Source of the DNA: Limnephilus marmoratus
Lineage: Eukaryota; Arthropoda; Insecta; Trichoptera; Limnephilidae
DNA length: 64,000 bases
Reading direction: 5' to 3'
Assembly (NCBI GenBank): GCA_917880885.1
Contig: OU862909.1
Span: 33,044,405 to 33,108,404 of the forward strand
Within the stretch, counting starts at the first letter, position 1, and each line of letters starts with the position of its first letter. Shown here in pieces: positions 10,601 through 21,107 of the stretch. The translations under genes and the position numbers were made by a program. The notes below the pieces were generated by a model. That model did not search any database, was not told the DNA's origin, and worked only from the letters and a program-made list of their open reading frames with translations.

Positions 10601-11199
10601 GCGCGTAATTAACAAATACTTTACGATGTAATCATATCCCATGATTACCCTCCATGCCTGGTTAATTTTAACTAAAATAAGAGAAAAATAAAAGTGTGTT
10701 AATCCTCTAATTCCACTCTAGTTTATTTCGACAGTTTTTATTATGTTCACATCATTAAACTTATTTCATATTTTCCCTGTACGACACGCAGTTAAAACGA
10801 ATATACAATGCATCGTAAACCAAACTTCTGTATATTTAACGGAGGTACTTTATGTATGAAAAAACATTTTAATGTTTTTTCCGTAAAAACTCCCATTTAA
10901 TTTGGATACACGCGCGATGTTAGCCGAATTTTTTGCCTTTTCTCGCCTCACTAAAAGTAACCGAAATTGAGACTACTTATTGCAATGTACACTAATTACA
11001 TGACAACACAGAATCAACTTAACTCAACACTTCTTTGAAACGTTATTAAAGGCTATGATTTTTTTTTTGAAATATAGCCCATAACCTATTAACCTAACGT
11101 AACCTATTTAACCAATTTTTAATATCACTTTTAATGACTTTTCAAAGGTGGTGTTAAATCGAGTTAATTCTGAGTTCTTCGGTCACCCTTTAAATTACG
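10601..11199. other. no gene seen
   Basis: AT-rich. Contains a T-run with ACCTATTAACCTAACGTAAC near 11080-11110. Nothing else recognised. Confidence 0.4.
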
Positions 11200-11205
11200 T
11201 TTTAA

Positions 11206-11835
11206 CCATAGACATATGAATATTACTAGACCAGAACATAAAGGTGAGGGGTAGACAACAACTACAGCGGGGCGCAGAGCGGGAAGATGGCTTTGGAGAT
11301 GTGATTCGTCAACAACTCAATATGATAGTATGTATATAGGCATCTCGCATTATAATATCACCATTTAGTTCTTAAAAGTAAACTCTGCTTTTGAATGAAT
11401 AGACCTTTTTACATGGGAGCGCGAATTGCTTGCCGCGTAATGAGAAAATTTGCGAAGTCTAAATACGGCAAAGTAAAGTTCGCTTATTTTCAGACTCCAA
11501 TATTTTGTTGCCGTATTTAGTTAGGACACTTTTACAAATGTTTCATAATTTAATTACCCCAATAAACATCGACGAGCACACGCCATGTATCTCGAGTGAT
11601 AGTATATATTTACACGTTTTCAAAACACAAACCATGTTTTTTGCGGTGTTATTTCGTAAAATGCACCGATGAGCGCTCGACGCTGTCTCGCAGAAGAATG
11701 ATGACGTCACATTTTTTAGATTCACGCGGAAGTCATAATCAATTCCAGCCGGTTCCAATGGAACCGGTATGGGGAGGGGGATGTAGTACGCTTTTATCAC
11801 ATAGGGCAGGTCTACTAATATTCATATGTCTATGG
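11206..11835. mobile_element. non-autonomous TIR element flanked by TTTTAA
   Basis: Both ends read CCATAGACATATGAATATTA inwards and continue to TAGACC (about 27 bp). Both are flanked by TTTTAA (11200-11205, 11836-11841), which contains TTAA, the piggyBac/Kolobok-type target. A strictly 4-bp duplication would make the ends asymmetric by 2 bp, so the superfamily is uncertain. The body (about 11339-11835) is repeated in inverse orientation at 18467-18970. It contains the CRE palindrome TGACGTCA and the near-palindrome CCGGTTCCAATGGAACCGG. Confidence 0.75.
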
Positions 11836-12027
11836 TTTTAACAGACCCGTAAACCAAACCAATACAAGGGTTGAAGAACATTCAGGTAACAATAAAAGCT
11901 AAGGGTAGTTTAGTTACTAAGGGCGTATTTTACCATTTCTGAGTAAACTGACGATTATTTTTCGTCGAGTGGCATATAGTATTTGCTTCACCACTGCTGA
12001 GTATTAAAAGCCGTCAAGTAAATGTCT

Positions 12028-12458
12028 GTTAAGAGGAATATAAACGCTAGAAATATTTCGAATCTCATGCCTGCAAAATTTTAAAATCGAGCGTCTTTTT
12101 GCACGAGGCTAGTGAGCGAAAAAGTGGTTTTTATTTATTTTGTGCATAATTTTATAAGAACGAAAAAAAGTTAGAACATAGAAAACCTCAAAAATAGTCT
12201 TAGCCATAAAGGGGTATTTAAAAAAAATGTTTCTTGTATTACTTCATGGTTAAGTCATGAAAAAACATTTTTTTGGTGGTTTACGCTTATATTTTTTGTT
12301 ACGTAAATAATAATTTTATTGTAATTCCAATACATGGAAAGGCTAGTAAAAACTTCGATTTACCCGTAGCATATTTTTTGGTGTTCATACTGTAAGCCGA
12401 TTCGTCGTAAAGATTAATCAAAATAGTATCTAAATAGGATTTCACGTATATATTCATC
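12028..12458 (-). repeat. 431-bp interspersed repeat, copy 2
   Basis: Inverted copy of 331-761; see that entry. The two lie ~11.3 kb apart in opposite orientation and could pair or recombine. Confidence 0.8.
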
Positions 12459-12663
12459 ATAATAATTACAACGCCACGTTAATTCTATGATTTAAGTTAT
12501 GTGACGAATTGTTAATCACTGGTGGTGAAATATACATACACCCTAAGTACGTATTTAAATAGTTTAAAGTTAAATAGTTTAAAGACCATTTGTAATACAG
12601 TAGGCTAGTGATGAGGTAAACGAAAAAAATGATGAACTCTATTTGAACTAGTCTAATACCGCA

Positions 12664-13012
12664 CAAAAAGAAGACGGGCAGATATGTAAAAACGAATGTT
12701 AGAGGGAGCGCGCTAATATTAAAAACGATAATATTTAAGCGAAAAAAGTGAAAATGTTTAATAAAACACTACTCGTTTAAAATAGAGCAAAAATTTCGTG
12801 ATAAATGTCTTATATCGCATTTAAAGAAACACTGTGATTTTTTTTACATTCTAACTTGTAAAAGAACAGAAAAAAAGTGTTTATAATAACTTTAGGAGCG
12901 TACTTTGCGATTTTTTCTATCGAAGGATTTTCATATATAATTATCGTTTCGGCATGGCATGTATGTGTACAGATGTTATCTTCAAAAATAATGTATTTAA
13001 AAAAACTGTTCA
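12664..13012 (+). repeat. interspersed repeat family K, copy 1
   Basis: Starts AAAAGAAGACGGGCAGATAT and carries ACGAATGTTAGAGGGAGCGC and TAAAACACTACTCGTTTAAA. It ends with GCGATTTTTTCTATCGA and TTATCTTCAARAATAA. A second copy at 48510-49420 is split by a LINE and a partial third lies at 53685-53880. No coding sequence. Confidence 0.75.
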
Positions 13013-13019
13013 AGAGAAA

Positions 13020-13489
13020 TCTATCTCTATCTATCTATATATATATCTATATCTATATATATATATATAAATAAAAATGAATCGCTGTAATGTATGTACG
13101 CGCATAACTTCTGAACGACTGCACCAAATTGGATAATTCTTTTTTGGTTCTGTTAGTTATTATCAGGACAAGGTTTGTATAGAACTACTGGTGAGCTCTG
13201 GCACTAAGAAATGTGTATAAAAAAATTGCAATGTATATGTATAAAAAAATTGCAATGCAAAAATTGCAATGGACTGAATGTATGGAATGCGGGAGGGGGA
13301 GGGGAACTCGGGTAGGGATTCGCGGGATTGGGGGGGGGGGGGGGGGGAAGGGGAACTCGGGAGGGGGGTTCGCGGGACGCGGGAGAGGAAGGGGAGGCGG
13401 AAGGGGAACGGGACGAATGGGAAAGGACACGCAGTGAGATACAATTTATTTATTAAATGGCATAGCAACGCATGCCGGGAACCATCTAG
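13020..13489 (+). mobile_element. short non-autonomous Helitron, G-rich core
   Basis: The 3' end has the Helitron signature: a hairpin (GGCAT...ATGCC, about 13459-13475) about 10 bp before a terminal CTAG (13486-13489) followed by T. The 5' part is a (TCTA)n/(TA)n microsatellite running into AAATGAATCGCTGTAATGTA. The body carries TTCTGAACGACTGCACCAAA and GGTGAGCTCTGGCA, then a polypurine G-rich core with an uninterrupted run of 18 G (13330-13347). A same-structure copy lies inverted at 41747-42200 and partial copies at 43050-43312 and 31768-32090. It has no Rep/helicase coding sequence. Confidence 0.8.
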
Positions 13490-14394
13490 TATGTTATAAA
13501 ACGGTAGGGACCGCGTTCCCAAGTTTATACTACAACAATAATTGTCATTTTTTTTACATTTTATAAGATAATATGCATGTCTTAATGAATACCCCTTATC
13601 CAGAGACAATGATTCGATCATTTACAATGAATTTCAATCAATTCGAATCACGGTCGAAATGTTTCGAACCATTATTTAAACCTCCATTACTCCAATTAAT
13701 AGGTGCATCCCTGAATGCACCTTCTTCCTCTCGAGTGCTAAGAACTGTGTTTTCCTTTAACAACGCTTAGTGCATCGAAACCTAAAGATCGAATGTACAA
13801 AATCACGACAGTGATCAGATTCTCACCATCAATTTCTTGGCTGGCCCATTGGCAATGCCTGTTCATCGAGTCCTGGTCAGCGAGCGCTCTAGTGATTTGA
13901 ACCGTGTAGTTCTCGTCGTATTCAAAGGCAGGTCGTAAAAACAGAAACAACTATCGTAAATATGACACTAGGAAACACAGAAACTATTCTGAGTCGCTCC
14001 AAGGCGCAACACGACACCAAATCTCGCTATAAAACACGCCTCGTGCGGTGATGGACCGAAAGACACGGAATTTATAATTGTTGCAACAGGATGTGTTCAA
14101 ACATTTCAATCAGAAAATTTACCACATGAGAAGATGCATCGAATACATATATATTATTATGGTATACATAGTTTATTTTTATTTTTTTATTATTGGCTAG
14201 CCAACAGAATACATAACATTATAATTATGACATTAATTAACATGTTCAATATGGTTATAGCGATGATTCCAATTAAACGTGACCACACCATTCATCTCAA
14301 CATTCTTAGTATGAAGTATACGTGTACTGTAAGTTGTACAAAATTAAAAAAAAATTACAAATAGATACATAAAACAAGGAGGATCAAAATCAAA
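13490..14394. other. no gene seen
   Basis: Mixed AT-rich sequence. Short frames here are unrecognisable. Confidence 0.4.
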
Positions 14395-14535
14395 TATTAG
14401 TAAATATATACATACACATGTATAAATGTACATACATGTGTATGTACACACGTATATATGAACGAACATACGTGTTCACACTCTACACATATATATGCAT
14501 ACATGTACATTCACACACGCACACACATATACAAA
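14395..14535. repeat. alternating purine-pyrimidine microsatellite
   Basis: Dense ATAC/ACATGT/GTATAT/ACACAC repeats including ACATGTATAAATGTACATAC. It forms several local palindromes. Confidence 0.75.
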
Positions 14536-15375
14536 TATTAAAGAGTTAATGCATAAATAGGAGAATGATTCAATAATTACAAAGCAGCTCTAAGTCAGGA
14601 GATCGTCAGGTATGTGCAAGTGTAAGTACTGTAAGTTACTTCTGAAGGTAGCGATTGAATTCGAAAATATATCCAAGTTTTCATATTCGCATTATTGCAG
14701 AAATTGATTAAGTTAATCAAATTAAATAAAACTTTTTTTTACAGTCATCAGAGTTTTTCTCACTGTTCTTCTTGTGCAAAAAGCATTAAAATAGCTAGTA
14801 TTTCACTATACAATATTATGATCGATGTCCAATATCCATATTAAAATTAATTACGTGATAATCGGAATCAGCGCTATTCTTAAACTTCTTGGAATATTTA
14901 CGTAATGAAAAGGAACAATATTATTACATTTCCGGGGACGTTTGAAGAGCAAATATATATTTTTTTAAACTTTATTTATTCTCATTTCTTTGTACATATA
15001 ATGTATAATAGCAAATAGTATACATATAATAACATAATATAAATATAATAACAAATAGTATGAACAAGAAATGAAAACCCACTAAGGCACTGCCTGAGTG
15101 TGGGTAAAATTAAAACAAAATACTATATTTCTAAGTACCCAAAGTATAAATTAGACTTAAAAAACATAAAATATAAAGTTAGTATTTCATAGGTAGAATA
15201 AGTGAAAAAGGTTTTTTTTTCAGCTATTATAAAATTAAAATAAAAATATTGAAAAAACATACTGATTAGCGTTGATGATGAAAATGAACGTTGTTTTAGT
15301 TTGATAGCTCTATCATAAATTCAACAATGGTTGGTAAAAATAGATAACTCTACAAGATAAATAAATATACAGATA
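14536..15375. other. no gene seen
   Basis: AT-rich; 15000-15060 has short imperfect repeats of ATAATAACAAATAGTA. Nothing else recognised. Confidence 0.4.
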
Positions 15376-15383
15376 CTTAAAAC

Positions 15384-16107
15384 CAGTGGTTCCCAACCTT
15401 ATCTCTCTCTCCGCCCACTTTCCAAGTGAATTTATCTTCAAAGTCCCCCCCACCCTCACCCTACAACCTCATTAAAAAAGTATGATAGCACAGACCATAG
15501 ATTCTCAACCTTTTTTCGCCCACCGCCGACTATGAGAATATTTTATTTTTTACAGCCCCCCCAACTGCCCCATCCTATCCCATTACGCCCCCTCATAGAA
15601 TAGACATAGATGGATGACAGCGTAGCGGATATATATTTTTAGTGATAACATGAAATATCACAACCAACAGGTTGGTAGGTACCGTGGTAGCTAAAGGTTC
15701 CCACTCGGGCGTTGCAGCTTCGAACCTCTACTAGTTTAGGCCTCCATCATTGCACAAGTCACACTTCCACTTATAATGATTGAATTGGGAAGATTTTCAA
15801 CATTCTTCCATTATTTGTAACCCAGAAATGTCACTTTCGTAATTAAAACATGCTTTTTTTAAATAATGTTATTACAATAACAAATACACTATTAATCCAT
15901 CTATAATACTTAATCATTAATTGAACGGTTCAAATGCAAGATTTTTGGAATGGTGAACATACGACTTACAAGAATTCTATTTTTTTTATTCCTTCGTCCC
16001 TTCAACAGCCTTTGACCAACCAGCATTTGCTGTCGAAGCCACCACCGCCCCCCTGGATCCTACCAACGTCCCCAGGGGGGCTGTATCGTCCCAGTTGGGA
16101 ATCACTG
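15384..16107. mobile_element. non-autonomous hAT-type element carrying a SINE
   Basis: The ends are inverted: CAGTGGTTCCCAAC at 15384 and its complement GTTGGGAATCACTG at 16094-16107, one mismatch. CAGTGGTTCCCAA is a classic hAT terminus. Flanks are CTTAAAAC (15376-15383) and CTTTAAAC (16108-16115), an 8-bp duplication with one change that fits nTnnnnAn. A second terminus-like TTCTCAACCTTTTTTCGCCC sits inside at about 15503. C-rich blocks (15445-15475, 15556-15600, 16047-16085) are shared by both ends. A SINE lies inside at 15660-15790. There is no transposase. Confidence 0.8.
15660..15790 (+). mobile_element. tRNA-derived SINE nested in the hAT element
   Basis: GTGGTAGCTAAAGGTTCCCA followed by GCAGCTTCGAACCTC resembles A- and B-boxes. 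The next segment, GGCCTCCATCATTGCACAAG, matches CCTCCATCACAACACAAG in the SINE at 47343-47468. The copies are quite diverged. Confidence 0.55.
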
Positions 16108-16115
16108 CTTTAAAC

Positions 16116-16984
16116 GTTGAAGAAGATAATATTAACAAATCTCGATGAAAAATGAAACAGAAAAAGAGTCGAAAAAACTGAGAGTTGAACACAGGTTTTG
16201 TCGACTATATTAATGATTCTATATAACATTGACGTGTATAAGTTTCAAATATTATTCCAATAAAGTAAGAAGTTACTTAATTAAGATATTTTTCATTTAT
16301 CAAATTAAAACATGTTTATTGATTTGTTGTTCAATTATTTAACATTTAATTATTTAAAAACTTTGAAGATAATATCTCTTATAGTATGTACAAGTTGTTT
16401 AATTAAATGTATGTTATATTTTAAATTAGATAAAATACAGGGTTATGATTCTAAGACGTGGCTTATCGGATGTGTCGGATAAAGCTGTTGGTTTTAAGTG
16501 AAATTTATGATAAAAATGTTTCTACATATACGATTTTTCCAAACATTAGGCACGGCCGATAGCAGCCATTCTAACAAAAACCTTACCTTACTTATGTTAA
16601 TTTACACACGGATGCTTAGAGATTAAATTCATTGCTCACCGGTATTATAACAAAACTGGAGATTAACATAATAAAACCACTATCAATGAAGAATGAAAAA
16701 AATTATTCATAAATAGTTGAAAATCTTTTACTTAACATGAAAATGTAAATTGCCTCCCTTATCTTCTTTTACTTGTTAACATAGTGTTTAAAAGCTATTG
16801 AAGTTTCAATGATACAAAACAACTGTATATTGTGATTTTAGCAATGAAGAATGTTAACTATTTTTGATTATTAGCTTTCCATATTCTCTGTCAAAAATAA
16901 AAAATATAAGTGAAAGAATTACTTCGATACGTCAATTAGTTTCCGATTTATAGAAGTAAACGTGCGATGCGGACTCGTTCTCGA
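16116..16984. other. no gene seen
   Basis: AT-rich. No element ends or frames recognised. Confidence 0.4.
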
Positions 16985-17142
16985 TGCGTGTGACGGTGTG
17001 ACGTCATTTCACAACACCTGTTCAGTCCGCTCGAGCTCTCAGCACGGTGTCGTCTTACGTTTCATTAGAAATTATAAATACTTTCAAAAATGTCCAGTCC
17101 AATGCGTTGTAAAATGACGTCACATGCGGTCACGTGACTGTT
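16985..17142. repeat. inverted repeat with a CRE site in each arm
   Basis: Left arm (about 16989-17016) contains TGTGACGTCATTTCACAAC. The right arm (about 17106-17136) is its complement with few changes. Each holds TGACGTCA, and the right arm is followed by the palindromic E-box GTCACGTGAC. This could be a degraded foldback element or a CREB/ATF-type binding cluster; the sequence alone does not decide. Confidence 0.5.
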
Positions 17143-17387
17143 AACGGGACTCGATATTTATCGTAAGTTTAAATCTTTAAATGCCTGTAAAATCAAAACT
17201 AATAGGTATTTTTGACTACAACAAAAACTAGTGTATTTGTATACATACAAGCTTTACTGTAACAAACTTTCAAGCGATTTGGCATACCTATTAACATTCT
17301 TTATTACCAAAAAAAACAAAAATAATTATTATTTGAAAACATACCTATAGAGATACAAGAGAACCAAATTTTCCAACCCACTTTCAA

Positions 17388-17916
17388 TTTGGGAGGCGGA
17401 AATTGGTACCGCTGCCCCGGGAACCATTTATTGGATAAAGCCTCGATTACATTAAGCGAGTTTACAAGCTATTACCCGGTGTATTAACTATCTGCTAGTA
17501 AACTCCTTCAGTGTAAAATCTGCTAGTTAGCTAGTAGAAAGCGAGTTCACTAGCAGATAGTGAAAACGCCGGCTAGTAGCTTGTAAACTCGCTCAATGTA
17601 ATCGAGGCTTAACCAACACCTCTGGCATAGGTCACCACAAGTGACGTTTGGTGAACGGGTTTATGGGGCGAGGTTTGTCCCGAGGTTTGAGAGAGACATT
17701 TTAATCTCTCCAGCAGGACTCTTTCGGAACATCGCCTTACCGCAGTGGGAGGGACGGAATCATATGTCCGTCACTGTTGGACATACTGACCCCCAGTTCG
17801 TACTTCCTCTCATTCCATTCCCAGAAAGACCCCCTCCACACAGCATACCAAAATATGACATAGGCCCTGAGAGGAATTATTTTCCTCAGGGCCTTCAGTG
17901 TGGAGCTAAAAGAAAA
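17388..17916 (+). mobile_element. short retroposon copy, interrupted by a MITE
   Basis: Starts TTTGGGAGGCGGAAATTGGT and carries GGGAACCATTTATTGGATAA, where a 171-bp MITE is inserted. It then continues CCAACACCTCTGGCATAGGT to the hairpin tail (GGCCCTGAG...CTCAGGGCC at about 17861-17893) and GTGTGGAGCTAAAAG. Removing the MITE restores the sequence of sister copies exactly at the junction. Confidence 0.85.
17439..17609. mobile_element. PIF/Harbinger-like foldback MITE
   Basis: A 171-bp element with ~67-bp inverted repeats beginning AGCCTCGATTACATT, about 8 mismatches between arms. It is flanked by TAA on both sides (17436-17438, 17610-17612). The uninterrupted sequence GGATAACCAAC is seen in sister retroposons at 42.6 and 53.0 kb, which fixes the duplication as TAA. 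A 3-bp TAA/TTA duplication is typical of the PIF/Harbinger superfamily. It has no coding capacity. Confidence 0.85.
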
Positions 17917-17929
17917 TCCCTGAATAGAT

Positions 17930-18339
17930 TTCTCTAGCGGGGTGTAAGTAGGAATATATATTCCCTGTATTTAAATAAATGAAATATCTGCTTATTTTTA
18001 CGTACCTACTTGCACGCAAGCAACGCATATATTTCATATTAATTATAACGAAATTATAATGAATACTAAACAGCCAAGAATTTAATTAAGCATGATAAGC
18101 GTGGAATATGGATATCAAGCAAGTTTTATGACTTACTAGTCCGAGTGCCGTGAGATAACAATTTAAAACTGAGGCGAAATCACGCCGCTAATAAATCGCG
18201 GGCCGAACCGTACAACGTGTACTATACGACTATACCCAGCTGTTAGCTATTCGCTAATCGTACCGTGTTAGAAAAGCTCCCCGTTTTGTTCAAGCAACTG
18301 TTAAATTGGCCCAATAAATCCTAACAATTGGTGCAAAAG
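17930..18339. other. no gene seen
   Basis: Unassigned, moderately AT-rich. Confidence 0.4.
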
Positions 18340-18425
18340 AAAATGTACAAATTTTGGTAAACGCCATTGGACGCTTTTATATTTACCATGACACGGTAAC
18401 GGTATCGTGACGGCATAAAAACGGC
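18340..18425 (-). repeat. short inverted partner of 20085-20155
   Basis: Minus-strand TTTTTATGCCGTCACGATAC, CGTTACCGTGTCATGG and TAAATATAAAAGCG match the plus strand at 20085-20155. The two flank the 18467-19050 repeat and the hAT element at 19510, so they may be ends of one older unit. Confidence 0.55.
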
Positions 18426-18466
18426 AATACACATACGTTCCTTATTACAATATTGCTGCAGTTCCA

Positions 18467-19050
18467 TTGACATATGAATGTATATAGACTTGCCCTAAGT
18501 GATAAAAGCGTATTATTTCCTCCTCCCCATACCGGTTCCATGGAACCGGCTGGGCTTACGAGAGCCTCGCTTGAATCTAAAAAATGTGACGTCATCATCC
18601 TTGTCCGGACCAGCGTCGAGCTCTTATCGTACATTTTACGAAATAACACGGCAAAAATACTAGCTTGTGCCATTATACCCTAAAATATGTCGATCATAAC
18701 GAATATGGGCGGTTCTCTAGTGAGCTCGTCGCTGGTTACAAGGGTAAGTAAATTATGAAGCATTTGTAAAAGTGTCTTAACTAAATACGGCAACAAAATA
18801 TTCGTCTGTGAAAAGTGGCGAACTTTACTTTCCCGTATTTGGACTTCGCAAATATGTTAATAACGTGGCGAGCAAGTCGCGCTCCCATGTAAAAAGGTCT
18901 ATTCATTCAAAAGCAGATTTTGCTTTTAAGAACTAAATGGTGATATTATAATGCGAAATGCCTATATACTGTCAGGTTGATTTTTTAACGAATCACAGTA
19001 AATCTTTCCCCTCTTCGTCCCCCCATAGTTTGGTTTTACCCCTCATCTGT
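18467..19050 (+). mobile_element. second copy of the TTTTAA-flanked TIR element
   Basis: Inverted relative to 11206-11835. It begins CCATTGACATATGAAT and preserves CCGGTTCCATGGAACCGG, here a perfect 18-bp palindrome (18533-18550). It also keeps TGACGTCA, ACTAAATACGGCAACAAAAT and CATGTAAAAAGGTCTATTCA. The distal TIR is no longer recognisable, so the right boundary is approximate. Confidence 0.75.
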
Positions 19051-19501
19051 ATCTTCTCGTCTTATCTCAAAAGATGACATACACAATGTACGTAGGTCTG
19101 TTCCCTCCAAAGGAAAAAGTCATAATTTTCTTGCATCTCTCTCACATACCGCACCGTGACGTCTCCGCAGACCCCTACCAACATTAATTGCCGTGACGTT
19201 AATTTTGAAAGTATGGAATTTAGTTACAAGGATAATCTTGGAGTGTGAGTGAATAACAAAAATTCAAAAAAGTCAAATGTCAATGCGCTGATGGTTTTGC
19301 TTTTTCTTACACACTAAATGATAACAGTCTAAAATGAGTCAAACGGTGAACGTATGTCTGCACCCCCCCACCAAAGGAAACATACAATCATTTTCATACA
19401 TCTCCCTCACTTTTAGCGTTAAAGAAAAGAAAATGAAACTCAATTCCCGTTGGAAAAAAGTAGTAGTTAACTTGGAGGAAACAGTCACACGTATTTTGTG
19501 T
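19051..19501. other. no gene seen; internal weak duplication
   Basis: Two segments (about 19090-19150 and 19350-19412) share CCAAAGGAAA and CATCTCYCTCAC. This is probably an old small duplication. Confidence 0.35.
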
Positions 19502-19509
19502 GTCTCACC

Positions 19510-20028
19510 TAGGGATGCAACGTTATATCGGAAAACCGATAAATATCGATATATCGACCCCTAAAAATATCGATATATCAATATCGAAAAACTCGATATA
19601 TTGTATCGAAATATCGAAAAAAAAAACTCTTTTTTTAAAGGGACAAGCCACTATAACTCAAACAGAAACCAGCTACAAGGAAGCAGACTGTCATAGTTAC
19701 TATTTAATACGTAGTAAATTAATAAATAGTTACGATAGCTAGTACAAAATACTGGAATTAATATATTTTTAAATAAATTTATTAAAAAAGAACAGATTTT
19801 ATATACCTATCGAAATTTTGTGATTATTCACATAGGTAAGTATAAAAAATATATCCATGCATAATCGATAAAAGTTTGATATAACTAAAACTACATTGGA
19901 TTTCTATAAGCTTTTAAAAAAGAAGAAATATCGATATATCGGCCTAATAGACCGATATATCAATAACGACTTAATTCGATATTTATCGATATCGATATTT
20001 CGATATTTTTGAAAACCTTGCATCCCTA
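19510..20028. mobile_element. non-autonomous hAT-like element rich in CGATATATCG
   Basis: A 519-bp element with TAGGGATGCAA at the left end and its complement at the right. A perfect 8-bp direct duplication GTCTCACC flanks it (19502-19509, 20029-20036). Subterminal zones are packed with CGATATATCG, ATCGATAT and related palindromes. Short TIRs starting TAGGGATG plus 8-bp duplications are typical of hAT, although the duplication does not fit nTnnnnAn fully. No transposase is present. Confidence 0.85.
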
Positions 20029-20084
20029 GTCTCACCATTATAATATGTAAGAAAGAGCTGCAGCATTATAGCGTATGTTTATTG

Positions 20085-20155
20085 ACTTTTTGCCGTCACG
20101 GTACCGTTACAGTAAATCGTTACGGTAAATATAAAAGCTTCCAATCAAACCCCGG
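20085..20155 (+). repeat. short inverted partner of 18340-18425
   Basis: See the partner entry. Contains CCGTCACGGTACCGTTACAG and GTTACGGTAAATATAAAAGC. Confidence 0.5.
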
Positions 20156-20454
20156 GTATTTTTTACAAGTGCAAGAAATCCCGTCCTGGAGGGATAAATA
20201 TTCGCCTATTCCCGGCGGATTAATTAAATTATTAATTAAAATAAATTCAAAATTTCGAAACGCCGGTGAGTGGATATTTTCATACATCAATATTAGACTT
20301 CTACCCGTTCATAATTAATTTCCGACACAGCCAAGATCAATATCAAAGATTTTAATTAAAACTATACAATCTATTAAGTACAAACAAGTATACATAAAAA
20401 CTCAGTGAATCCGCTAAACTTTCACAATTAATTCTCGCATGGAAACTTTTTGAT

Positions 20455-20572
20455 TGATCCAGGAAGGGGGTGGGGTGGGTGGCTGCAGGAAGGGCGGAAA
20501 GGGGTTTTTGGGGGGGGAGTGTATTGAAGCCCCTCCTCCCCCACAGTCCCCTCCTTCCCCACCACGGCCGAG
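20455..20572. repeat. G-rich then C-rich low-complexity block
   Basis: GGGGGTGGGGTGGGTGG and TTTTTGGGGGGGGAG are followed by CCCCTCCTCCCCCAC and CCTTCCCCACC. The halves could pair, and both are candidates for G-quadruplex or i-motif folding. Confidence 0.6.
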
Positions 20573-20875
20573 CCACTATCTAATAAAGCGCACCGATTAA
20601 ATTGTGGGATCAGTTAACTCTTTCATAAATTCGAACTAATTAAAAATTTTGCCGGGTTTATTAACTAAGTGCTCGGAAAACTAATCGAGTACACCTCCTG
20701 ATTTATTTTAAAATTTATTAAATTTGCCACCACAGAAAATAATTAAAGTTTTAAAAGTGTTATCTTATTTATAATTAATACAGTACTTTAATTTCAAAAA
20801 GTTGTGGTTAGTTAACTTTAAGTGAAAAGACGTAAAAACTAATAAGGACACGAATGAGATATTTCCATCACGCCG
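20573..20875. other. no gene seen
   Basis: AT-rich; nothing recognised. Confidence 0.4.
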
Positions 20876-21107
20876 TTACCCGCAGGAGTAGGCAGAGGAG
20901 ACGGACCGCTAAACAACTCGGTCTTGACACACACTCTTTGCCTCACAAACATTGGCCCGATTCAAGTATCTGATTCACTCGATCGTGCCATGTCTTCCTC
21001 GGGCATCCCCGACTTTTTCTTCCATTCACATTTGCGTCATATATTCTTCTCACACTATTTTCTTCTTTCATACGCTCTAAATGCCCAAACCATCTGAGGG
21101 TCCCTTT
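20876..21107 (-). pseudogene. non-LTR retrotransposon ORF2, C-terminal end (part 2)
   Basis: The minus-strand frame reads through RWFGHLERMKEENSVRRIYD, then GCPRKTWHDRVNQILESG. After a frameshift comes EAKSVCQDRV, an in-frame TAG where the family has Trp, RSVSSAY and a stop. The R-W-F/Y-G-H and G-R-P-R-x-x-W motifs mark the region after the reverse transcriptase domain in endonuclease-type LINEs common in Lepidoptera. It is the 3' continuation of 21430-21807; another LINE tail sits between them. One frameshift and one nonsense change show it is dead. Confidence 0.85.

Noticed and set aside
13163..13621. 152-residue Pro/Ser-rich frame on the minus strand
   Set aside because: It is a translation of the G-rich core of the Helitron; the same artefact appears at the inverted copy.
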